NCBI GenBank assembly: GCA_937928335.1
Contig: CALFWN010000055.1
Coordinates: forward strand, 1-9,617
Length of the DNA stretch: 9,617 bases
Direction: 5' to 3'
From: an uncultured Litoreibacter sp.
GTDB lineage: Bacteria > Pseudomonadota > Alphaproteobacteria > Rhodobacterales > Rhodobacteraceae
Shown: piece by piece, positions 1-6,092 of the stretch
Layout of the letters: each line of letters opens with the position of its first letter
Numbering within the stretch: position 1 is the first letter of the stretch
The notes under the pieces: generated by a model
Seen by the model: only the letters and a program-made list of their open reading frames with translations
Told to the model about the DNA's origin: nothing
Databases searched by the model: none
Translations under genes and position numbers: made by a program

Positions 1-45
1 CTTCAGTTTGGAAAACTGAGGTCTTAACCATTACACAACGCCCGC
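1..45 (-). tRNA. tRNA-Gly (anticodon UCC), 5' part only
   Basis: The first 45 bases, read on the minus strand, are the 5' part of a tRNA. They contain a 7-base acceptor strand starting GCGGGCG, a D arm with the invariant GG in its loop, and a complete anticodon arm. The anticodon stem is TCAGT/ACTGA, closing the loop TTTCCAA, so the anticodon is TCC (glycine, codon GGA). The variable loop, T arm and 3' end lie outside the window to the left. The D stem has an apparent G-G mismatch at its third pair (tRNA positions 12 and 23). The gene is on the same strand as the operon and begins 70 bases after the kinase stop codon. Confidence 0.9.
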
Positions 46-52
46 ATCTGGG

Positions 53-102
53 AAAAACAAGTATGGGGCGCAAGGAAAATGGTCAAGTGGGTATCACGCC
101 CC
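53..102 (-). terminator. Weak possible terminator of the catabolic operon
   Basis: On the minus strand, downstream of the kinase stop codon, GGGGCG (97-102) can pair with CGCCCC (65-70) across a 26-base loop. A T-rich run (TTGTTTTT, 53-60) follows shortly after. A second, mutually exclusive 5-bp stem (97-101 with 106-110, loop 102-105) has no T-run next to it. Both are poor intrinsic terminators and the first overlaps the candidate tRNA promoter. Termination here may instead be Rho-dependent or absent. Confidence 0.22.
60..86 (-). promoter_or_regulatory. Candidate sigma-70-type promoter for tRNA-Gly
   Basis: On the minus strand, TTGACC (81-86) matches the -35 consensus at 5 of 6 bases. CATACT (60-65) matches the -10 consensus at 4 of 6, with a 15-base spacer, which is short. 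Transcription would start about 7 bases further on, leaving a leader of only a few bases before the tRNA at 45, as is usual for tRNA genes. This is inferred from sequence match only; the tRNA could also be reached by read-through from the operon. Confidence 0.4.
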
Positions 103-115
103 TGCGGGCGCATCC

Positions 116-1021
116 TCATTTCAGCAGCGCCAATACCTCATTGCGCATGGGCATGGAGGGGGCAGCACCCGCCCGCGTGACCGACAGCCCGGCAACCGCG
201 CAGGCCATGCGCACCGCCTCTTGCGGGGCCATCCCCTCTGCCAGACAGGCCGCAAACCCGCCATTGAACGCGTCGCCTGCCCCGGTGGTTTCCACCACCT
301 CGCCCGCTAAAACTGCCGGCACCAGACCAAACCCGTCCAGATAGGCGCCCTGCGCGCCCATCGTGATGATCGGCCGCGCCACGCCCAGCCGCTTCAACGC
401 ATCACAGGCCTCTTGCGCGGATTGCGCGTCTGTAACCTCCACCCCGCACAGGCTTTGGGTCTCCGTCTCGTTCGGGGTGACATAGTCGCACAGGGCCAAC
501 ATCTCTGGCGGCAACTCCGCCGCAGGCGCGGGGTTCAGGATGGTGGTAACGCCCGCCGCGCGGGCAATCTGCAAGCCGCGCATCGCCGCATCCAATGGCT
601 GTTCCAGCTGGGTCATGAACACATCCGAGCCTTCGATCACCGCCCGGTTTGCGTCAAGGTCCGCCGGGGTGATCTCTGCCGCCGCACCGGGGGCAATGAT
701 GATCGCGTTGTCACCGCTCGCAGCATCAATGAAAATATGTGCGGCCCCGGTATAGCTGCCCGCATCCTGCGTCACATGCGGGGTGATGCCCGCCGCGCGC
801 CAAAGCGAGAAAGCCATCTGCGCGAAATCATCGTCTCCAAGCCGGGTGATCATCGCCACATCCGCACCCATCCGCGCCGCCGCTACCGCCTGATTGGACC
901 CCTTGCCACCGGGGTTCATGGCGAAAGACTGCCCCAGAACGGTCTCCCCCATCACCGGGGGGCGGGTGGCGCGAAAGGCCAGATCCGCGACGAAAACGCC
1001 CAGAACTGCGATATTGCCCAT
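116..1021 (-). CDS. rbsK: Ribokinase-like PfkB-family sugar kinase
   Basis: A 301-residue kinase of the usual ribokinase length, expected to use ATP to phosphorylate a furanose-type sugar in the cytoplasm. It follows the E. coli RbsK pattern throughout: Asp13 near the N-terminus, GGKGSNQA at 38-45 (PfkB signature 1), Glu140, the NPAP and TPNETE segments, and TTGAGDAFNGG with the expected catalytic base at Asp250. The residue matching RbsK Asn14, which I recall as a ribose contact, is Val11 here, so the sugar may differ from ribose. It is the last gene of the operon. It starts 2 bases after the preceding stop, with a strong Shine-Dalgarno AAGGGGGG (1027-1034) five bases before the ATG. In this context it probably phosphorylates the pathway's end product. 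A role as a 2-keto-3-deoxy sugar acid kinase is possible but the sequence is closer to ribokinase. Confidence 0.9.
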   Translation of the reverse strand: MGNIAVLGVFVADLAFRATRPPVMGETVLGQSFAMNPGGKGSNQAVAAARMGADVAMITRLGDDDFAQMAFSLWRAAGITPHVTQDAGSYTGAAHIFIDAASGDNAIIIAPGAAAEITPADLDANRAVIEGSDVFMTQLEQPLDAAMRGLQIARAAGVTTILNPAPAAELPPEMLALCDYVTPNETETQSLCGVEVTDAQSAQEACDALKRLGVARPIITMGAQGAYLDGFGLVPAVLAGEVVETTGAGDAFNGGFAACLAEGMAPQEAVRMACAVAGLSVTRAGAAPSMPMRNEVLALLK

Positions 1022-1023
1022 GA

Positions 1024-2082
1024 TTACCCCCCTTGCGGCATCCAGCCCTCGTAAAGTGCGTGATCACGCCCGATTGGACAAGCCTCAGCCGCCCCGTTGG
1101 CCCGGCTTGACGCATAGATTGCAGTGATCAGCTCAATCGAGGCACGCGCGTCCCAAAGACGCACCGCAATATGTGCTTTGCCGTCAAGACTGGCGCCAAC
1201 CTGCGCCAGAAACCCCGCAAAGCCCGCACGCGCCTGCGGCACCGCAGCCGTGAGCCGGTCCACCTGGGCCTGCATAGCCATGTCACGGGCCTGAAACACC
1301 CAGTCCTGATCCATCGGCGCATAGGGTCGCGGCCCGCTGGTGGCTGTCAGATGCTCGAATACCAGCCGGATACGCGTGGTGTCATCGCTGCCGCCCAGCG
1401 TCACGGAGCTGGTGGCCAGCGCCCCGTTTTGCATCGTAAAGCTCAGCGCCGCGCAATCCTCGGTCTCAATCGGGTTGATCCGGGTCGCAAGCTGCGCATT
1501 GACCGTTTTGATCCCGCCAAACACATGCACCAGCAGGTCATGGGCGTGGATCGCGTGACCGACCACAGCCCCGCCGCATTCGCCCTGCCACGTGCCGCGC
1601 CAGGGCACCGCATAGTAGCGCGTGTCGCGGGCCCAATGGGTCTCCAGACTGGCGATTTGCGGCTGGCCCAGCAGCCCCGCTTCGCGCAATGCGGAAAGCT
1701 GATCCATCGCGCGGCCAAACCGGTATTGAAAGACCGGAAAGAGCCTGCCTTCCGAGGCCTGCTCCGCGCGTTCAAGCCGGTCGATCTCGGCAAGGCTGGT
1801 AGCCAGAGGCTTTTCGCAGATCACATGCTTGCCCGCCGCCAGCGCCTTGAGGCTATAGGAGACATGCAGATGCGGCGGCAGGCAGATGTCGATCAGGTCA
1901 ATCTCAGGGTCCGCAATCGCCGCTTCCGCGTCATCGCTGACAGGCAGGCCCTGCGCGATATCTTGCGCCCGCTTCAGGTCCAGATCGCAGATCACCACCA
2001 CCTTAAACAGCTCCGGCAAGGCGCGGTAGCCCGTCAGATGCTCCGCCCCGATGCCTGCGCCAAGGATCGCGACGCGGATCAT
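1024..2082 (-). CDS. Gfo/Idh/MocA-family NAD(P)-dependent oxidoreductase (copy A)
   Basis: A 352-residue protein with the two-domain layout of this family. An N-terminal Rossmann fold starts with ILGAGIGAEH (GAGIGA for the nucleotide phosphates), CEKPLA follows (catalytic Lys91 in EKP 90-92), and a C-terminal substrate-binding domain holds the GG...H..D segment at 170-182 (His179, Asp182). The family oxidises sugars, sugar phosphates or cyclitols at a ring hydroxyl. Characterised inositol dehydrogenases have Asp four residues before the His; here that position is Gly175, followed by His176, so the proton relay or substrate contact may differ. The ATG overlaps the preceding gene's stop as ATGA. 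It is the third of three adjacent family members and precedes the kinase gene. The substrate cannot be named from sequence. Confidence 0.9.
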   Translation of the reverse strand: MIRVAILGAGIGAEHLTGYRALPELFKVVVICDLDLKRAQDIAQGLPVSDDAEAAIADPEIDLIDICLPPHLHVSYSLKALAAGKHVICEKPLATSLAEIDRLERAEQASEGRLFPVFQYRFGRAMDQLSALREAGLLGQPQIASLETHWARDTRYYAVPWRGTWQGECGGAVVGHAIHAHDLLVHVFGGIKTVNAQLATRINPIETEDCAALSFTMQNGALATSSVTLGGSDDTTRIRLVFEHLTATSGPRPYAPMDQDWVFQARDMAMQAQVDRLTAAVPQARAGFAGFLAQVGASLDGKAHIAVRLWDARASIELITAIYASSRANGAAEACPIGRDHALYEGWMPQGG

Positions 2083-3089
2083 GCCTTATCCGCCATCGCC
2101 TGAGCTTCGAGCGCCAACCGCATGGTTTTAAAGACATGTTTCTGCGGCATCGCACTATCCGTGCGGTTTGCAATATCTGACGCGAGCCGCCCGAAATACG
2201 GCAGGCCCGCATCCGTGCAATCCATCCGCTCGGCCCGTGTGTCATTCACCAAGAACAGGTGATCACTCCCCGGAGCCCCGCCAACATCAACATATTTGCG
2301 CAGCTCAATCGTGCCCTTGGTGCCCAGCAGCATCAGCCGCCCATCACCCCAGCTTGGCAGCGCGTCAGGGGTGAACCAGTCGACACGGATATAGCCCTCC
2401 GCCCGGTCCGATCTCAGCACAATCTGCCCGAAATCCTGCAAACCGGGCGTGGCAGGGTTGCCATAATTTCCGGTGCTGGCATAGCGCAGCTCAGCATCGT
2501 CTGAGCCTGTGAAAAACAGGAACTGATCGATCTGGTGCGACGCGATATCGGTCAGGATGCCGCCGAATTGTTCCGGGTCATAGAACCAGTCCGGCCTTGT
2601 GTTCAGGTTCAGCCGATGTGGCCCGATCCCGATGGTCTGGATCACCCGTCCAATCGCGCCTTCCGCGACCAGCTCCGCAGCGCGGGTCACCGCTGGCACT
2701 TCGAACCGCTCGGAGAAATCTATCGACCAGATCCGGCCCGTCTGAGCCACGCAATCCTCGATCCGCTGAAGCTGCGCCAGGTTTGTGCAGCCCGGCTTGT
2801 CGCTCATCACATCCTTGCCCGCCTGCATGGCCGCAATGGCAAAATCCGCGCGCTCGGACGGGATGCCCGACAGCAAGATCAGGTCGATATCCTCCCGCCC
2901 GATCACATCGCGCGCCTGCGCCGCACGCGGCAAGTCCGGGAAGCGTTTGGTGAACCCCGCCAGCGTCTCGGGCGCGCCTTGCGTCCACCAACACACCAGC
3001 TCCGCGCCGACCTTCACCATCTCGGAGGCCATGCCGTAAATATGGCGGTGGTCGATCCCCACAATCCCGATGCGCAACGGCCTAGACAT
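2079..3089 (-). CDS. Gfo/Idh/MocA-family oxidoreductase with atypical nucleotide-binding loop (copy B)
   Basis: A 336-residue protein. I chose ATG at 3089 over the in-frame TTG at 3104 because a GAGG Shine-Dalgarno lies 6 bases before the ATG and because MSRPLRIGIVG puts the first beta strand right after the start. The usual GxGxxG is replaced by GIDHRHIYG (11-19). The family EKP motif is SDKPG (catalytic Lys98), and the substrate domain has GGILTDIASHQID with Asp181, His185 and Asp188, which is the classical Asp-xxx-His pair. The fold and Lys/Asp/His set support a working dehydrogenase, but the cofactor loop is unusual. The gene overlaps the preceding family member by 8 bases (ATGTCTAG) and the next by 4 (ATGA), so it is translated together with both. 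The substrate is unknown, probably a sugar, cyclitol or derivative. Confidence 0.87.
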   Translation of the reverse strand: MSRPLRIGIVGIDHRHIYGMASEMVKVGAELVCWWTQGAPETLAGFTKRFPDLPRAAQARDVIGREDIDLILLSGIPSERADFAIAAMQAGKDVMSDKPGCTNLAQLQRIEDCVAQTGRIWSIDFSERFEVPAVTRAAELVAEGAIGRVIQTIGIGPHRLNLNTRPDWFYDPEQFGGILTDIASHQIDQFLFFTGSDDAELRYASTGNYGNPATPGLQDFGQIVLRSDRAEGYIRVDWFTPDALPSWGDGRLMLLGTKGTIELRKYVDVGGAPGSDHLFLVNDTRAERMDCTDAGLPYFGRLASDIANRTDSAMPQKHVFKTMRLALEAQAMADKA

Positions 3090-4107
3090 GCGCGACCTCA
3101 ACAAGCGCCCGGTCCCGCGAGGACCGCGTCAGCGCATCAATCAGCACATGGACGTTCAGCGCCTCCTGCCCCGTCACAAGCGGCGGGCGATCCTGGCGAA
3201 TGGCGGTCGCGAAATCTTCGATGATCCTTTGGTGCAACCCGTGGCTAAACGCCATCGGGTTGGCCCCGGAACCGGTGCTGGCCGCTTTGCCAAACGTCTC
3301 GGAGCGGCCATCGCGGCTGTGCCAGATCAACTCCCCGCGGCTGACCTCGGCTGAGGCAAGCGCGCCATGCAGCTTGATGCTTTCCGAGCTGCCGGGAAAG
3401 CTGGCGGTGCTGGCGACCAACGACCCGACCGCCCCGTTCGCAAACTCCAACCCGGAGGAGACGAAATCCTCTGCTTCCATGCGGTGCGCCGATGATGTGC
3501 GCGCGAAGGCCTGAACCGCGCGCACCGGCCCGGTGAATGACAGCGCCAGATCCAGCACATGGATCGCCTGCGTCATCAGCACCCCGCCGCCGTCGCGCGC
3601 ATAGCTGCCGCGTCCGGGCGCGTCATAATAGCTTTGGTCGCGCCACCAGGGCGCCGTGATCTCAACCGCATGGAGCGCCCCAAGCTCGGGCAGCTTTTCG
3701 CGCATGATCTTGGAGGCATCGGCCGCACGGTGCTGAAACAGGACGCCCAAAGGCACCCGCCCTTGGCACAGTTGCACCACATCTCGCGCGGCACTCAGGC
3801 TGCGCTCCACGGGCTTTTCCATCAACACCGGCTTGCCCGCCTCTGCGAGCGCGGCGACAATCTCCAGCCGCGCGTCAGGCGGGGTCGTGACAATCACGAA
3901 ATCCACGTCTGATGCGGCCAGCTCCGCGACGCTCCCAAAGGCCCGCACCTGCATGTCATGCGCGTCCGACAACCGCTCCACATAGCGCTGCGCCGAGGCC
4001 TTCGAGCGCGCACAGACCCCGACAAGCTCCACCAGATCGCTGTCCCGGCAGGCCAGCGCATGGGTGTCCGCAACCATGCCCGCGCCAATCATCGCGACCC
4101 TCAGCAT
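3082..4107 (-). CDS. Gfo/Idh/MocA-family NAD(P)-dependent oxidoreductase (copy C)
   Basis: A 341-residue member with standard features: MIGAGMVADTH at the N-terminal Rossmann fold, MEKPV with catalytic Lys98 (EKP 97-99), and WWRDQSYYDAPGRGSY leading into GGGVLMTQAIHVLD (173-186) with His183 and Asp186. The position four before the His is Thr179, where relatives have Asp or Asn. The WxR...Y....RG run before the GGG is typical of family members acting on hexose or nucleotide-sugar-type substrates, but that is not enough to name one. The ATG lies 9 bases after the preceding stop codon, with AGGGTAGG upstream as a plausible Shine-Dalgarno. It is the first of the three consecutive family members. 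The three are clearly divergent in their key motifs, so they look like separate steps and not recent duplicates. Confidence 0.9.
   Translation of the reverse strand: MLRVAMIGAGMVADTHALACRDSDLVELVGVCARSKASAQRYVERLSDAHDMQVRAFGSVAELAASDVDFVIVTTPPDARLEIVAALAEAGKPVLMEKPVERSLSAARDVVQLCQGRVPLGVLFQHRAADASKIMREKLPELGALHAVEITAPWWRDQSYYDAPGRGSYARDGGGVLMTQAIHVLDLALSFTGPVRAVQAFARTSSAHRMEAEDFVSSGLEFANGAVGSLVASTASFPGSSESIKLHGALASAEVSRGELIWHSRDGRSETFGKAASTGSGANPMAFSHGLHQRIIEDFATAIRQDRPPLVTGQEALNVHVLIDALTRSSRDRALVEVAHV
3096..3099 (-). promoter_or_regulatory. Ribosome binding site fixing the copy B start
   Basis: Minus-strand GAGG, 6 bases before the ATG at 3089 and inside the last codons of the preceding gene. 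It is what places the start at this ATG and not at the TTG fifteen bases further upstream, which lies on the other side of the site. Confidence 0.6.
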
Positions 4108-4116
4108 GGCGAGAAC

Positions 4117-4998
4117 CTACCCTTTGAAACGGTCAGCGTAGAAATCGACCATCTGGCTGACCATGTCGTCGCCGCGCCCCGCATCCCGGGCCGTTTGCAG
4201 CGCCTCCAGAGTAGAGCGCGACATGATCGTCTCCACCTCTGCATCCTTGGCCATCTGCGCGTAATAGCCCACATCCTTGGCCGCGTTCTTGATCGCGAAA
4301 GCCAGCTGCGCCGGGTCGCCATCCACCCCGTATCCCTTGACGAAGTCCATCATACCCGAATGCAGCGGCCCCGCGCTCATGACGTCATAAAGCGCCTTGC
4401 GGTCAACGCCCTGCACATCTGCCATCGCAAAGGCCTCCGCCATCGCGTTGGCCACTGTCATGCCGAAGAAATTGTTGATCAGCTTGATCGTATGGCCCGA
4501 GCCCAGCGGGCCAAGGTGAAACACGTTCTCCCCCAGATCATCGAGCACCGGTTTAACCTTGTCGAACGCCGCCTTGTCGCCCGAGCACATGATGTTCAAA
4601 AGCCCGTCAATCGCATGGGCCGGTGTGCGGCCCAGAGGGGCGTCAAGATAGGTGCCGCCAGCCGCCGCCACGGCCTCCCCCAGGTCGCGGGTCGAGGCAG
4701 GCAGCGAGGTGCCAAAATCAATCACCACCGCGCCCGGCCGCAGCCCGGCGATAACGCCATCCGCACCATTCATCCGGCTTTCCACCTGATCCGAGGTGCC
4801 CATACACAGCATCACAATGTCGCTTGCCGCTGCAACCTCGCGCGCATTGCCGACCTCTGTGGCACCACGGGCGACCGCGGCCTCGACATTGGTGCGCGAT
4901 GTGTTGGCCATCACCGTCAGCGCGTGCCCGCATTTCTGCAGGCATTGCACCATCGCGTCCCCCATCAGGCCCAGGCCAATAAATCCAACTTCGCTCAT
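4117..4998 (-). CDS. Beta-hydroxyacid dehydrogenase (3-HIBADH family), YihU-like
   Basis: A 293-residue protein, the usual length for NAD(P)-dependent beta-hydroxyacid dehydrogenases. The N-terminal Rossmann motif GFIGLGLMG is at 5-13. The substrate loop is DAPLGRTPAHA (119-129) instead of the common DAPVSGG, and the catalytic segment is IKLINNFFG with Lys172 and Asn175/Asn176. The GRT loop matches E. coli YihU (DVPVGRTSANA), the sulfolactaldehyde reductase that also reduces succinate semialdehyde. There, as I recall, Arg123, Asn174 and Ser178 hold the sulfonate; here Arg124 and Asn175 are kept and Ser178 is Gly179. An acid-bearing aldehyde/alcohol pair is therefore the likely substrate, though tartronate semialdehyde or related C3-C4 compounds remain possible. 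It has a strong Shine-Dalgarno AGGAG (5006-5010), 7 bases before the ATG, and an ATGA overlap with the FAD enzyme gene upstream. Confidence 0.9.
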   Translation of the reverse strand: MSEVGFIGLGLMGDAMVQCLQKCGHALTVMANTSRTNVEAAVARGATEVGNAREVAAASDIVMLCMGTSDQVESRMNGADGVIAGLRPGAVVIDFGTSLPASTRDLGEAVAAAGGTYLDAPLGRTPAHAIDGLLNIMCSGDKAAFDKVKPVLDDLGENVFHLGPLGSGHTIKLINNFFGMTVANAMAEAFAMADVQGVDRKALYDVMSAGPLHSGMMDFVKGYGVDGDPAQLAFAIKNAAKDVGYYAQMAKDAEVETIMSRSTLEALQTARDAGRGDDMVSQMVDFYADRFKG

Positions 4999-6092
4999 TC
5001 GCTATCTCCTACATGTTCCAATATCAAAGCCGCGCCACGGCGGCCCAATTCATCGCTGCATTTCGCGCCCGCGCCATTGCCCCCGGTGCAGACAGCCAGC
5101 CGCTCGCTCAGCGCCCTGATTTCCGGCAGGCGGTCTTGCGTCCAGCTGGTCACGCAAGCCTCCATGCTCACGCCCTGTATGTTCAACGAGGGCATCAATG
5201 CGCGGATCATCTCCTCCAAACGGTCGCGCACCTCGGCGCTGCCGCCGCCGCGAAACCAGTCTCCTATGGCCTCAACCCCGTCAAGACGCACATCCTCCGG
5301 GTCACCGCCAAGTTTGAGATATATATTGCCATCAGGATAAAGAATGGGCGGCAGAAGATAGGGGTCCTCGGGCGCTTCATAGACAAGCGACGGCATGGTG
5401 CTCAAACGCTCCGCCTCCGTGGCACTGACCTCGAAAAAGGCCACCGTCCGGGCATAGACATCCAGCTGCGGCGGGCGGTCCAGAATAGCGTCGGTCCAGC
5501 CGCCAGCGGCCACCAGAACCCGGTCGAAGTCCAAAAGCCCCTCGGCCGTGTGCACGCTGGCCTCTGACACGCCCCGCACTTCCGCAACAAGGCGTCTGGC
5601 CCCATGTCCAAGCGCCGCCGCCTGCTGTGCGGCCACCAGCCGCCGGGGGCTGACATGGCCCGCGCGTCGGCGCTCATAAGCCCCGGAAAACCCCGGCGCG
5701 AAGCTGAAATAGGGGAATGTGTCGGCCAATCCGCCCGCATCCAGACTGTGGCTGTCCACGCCATGCGCCTGCGCCGCCGCATCAACCCGCGCAATCCACG
5801 CCTCTGAGCCCGCCATCAACGCCCCGGTCTCCGAGAAAAACGACATGCCGCTTTCGGCTTCGATCTCCGAATATCGCGCGATAGAGGCTTTGGAGACCTC
5901 AACCCAGAACGGCTCCACCGCATTATGCCGCGTGATCCGGCCCTCGTCATAATGCGAGCCGAACGTGCCTTGATGGCGGCGCTTGTCCTCAGGCTCCTCC
6001 GGCCCGATCAGCGTCACATCCACCCCCGCCTTTGCCAGATGCCGCGCGGCGGCAGAGCCCATCAGCCCGGCACCGACAACAGCAACCCTCAC
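4995..6092 (-). CDS. FAD-dependent oxidoreductase of the DAO / monomeric sarcosine oxidase type
   Basis: A 365-residue flavoprotein. It opens with VAVVGAGLMGSAAARHLA, the FAD dinucleotide-binding motif, so the GTG at 6092 is the natural start; it overlaps the preceding TGA as GTGA. The middle region has GHVSPRRLVAAQ and VLVAAGGW, as in DAO-family enzymes. The C-terminal part has ACVTSWTQDRLPEI followed by GGNGAGAKCSDELGR. Cys313 falls where monomeric sarcosine oxidase attaches FAD covalently, and Lys344 falls at the Lys after the GHG segment that helps bind the substrate carboxylate. A counterpart of the oxygen-activating lysine (FGQK segment in sarcosine oxidase) is not evident, so it may act as a dehydrogenase. 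Known relatives oxidise secondary amines or N-methyl amino acids, and a few related enzymes oxidise alcohols. In this operon, C-N bond cleavage of an amino-substituted sugar or cyclitol is a reasonable guess. Confidence 0.87.
   Translation of the reverse strand: MRVAVVGAGLMGSAAARHLAKAGVDVTLIGPEEPEDKRRHQGTFGSHYDEGRITRHNAVEPFWVEVSKASIARYSEIEAESGMSFFSETGALMAGSEAWIARVDAAAQAHGVDSHSLDAGGLADTFPYFSFAPGFSGAYERRRAGHVSPRRLVAAQQAAALGHGARRLVAEVRGVSEASVHTAEGLLDFDRVLVAAGGWTDAILDRPPQLDVYARTVAFFEVSATEAERLSTMPSLVYEAPEDPYLLPPILYPDGNIYLKLGGDPEDVRLDGVEAIGDWFRGGGSAEVRDRLEEMIRALMPSLNIQGVSMEACVTSWTQDRLPEIRALSERLAVCTGGNGAGAKCSDELGRRGAALILEHVGDSE

Noticed and set aside
1..115. Integration site or mobile element scar at the tRNA.
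   Set aside because: Only the 5' part of the tRNA is present and no integrase, direct repeat or atypical composition is visible next to it; most tRNA integrations use the 3' end, which is outside the window.
1171..2103. A 310-codon plus-strand open frame opposite Gfo/Idh/MocA copy A.
   Set aside because: It is a shadow frame with Arg/His-rich composition and no motif; the minus-strand gene accounts for the DNA fully.
2079..3104. A longer version of copy B starting at a TTG.
   Set aside because: The Shine-Dalgarno site lies downstream of that TTG, and the ATG at 3089 is correctly spaced from it and starts right before the first beta strand.
3958..5340. A 460-codon open frame on the plus strand, the longest plus-strand frame in the window.
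   Set aside because: It lies antisense to copy C, the hydroxyacid dehydrogenase and the FAD enzyme, all of which have clear family motifs. Its translation is rich in Arg, His and Pro with no recognisable domain, as expected from the opposite strand of GC-rich coding DNA.
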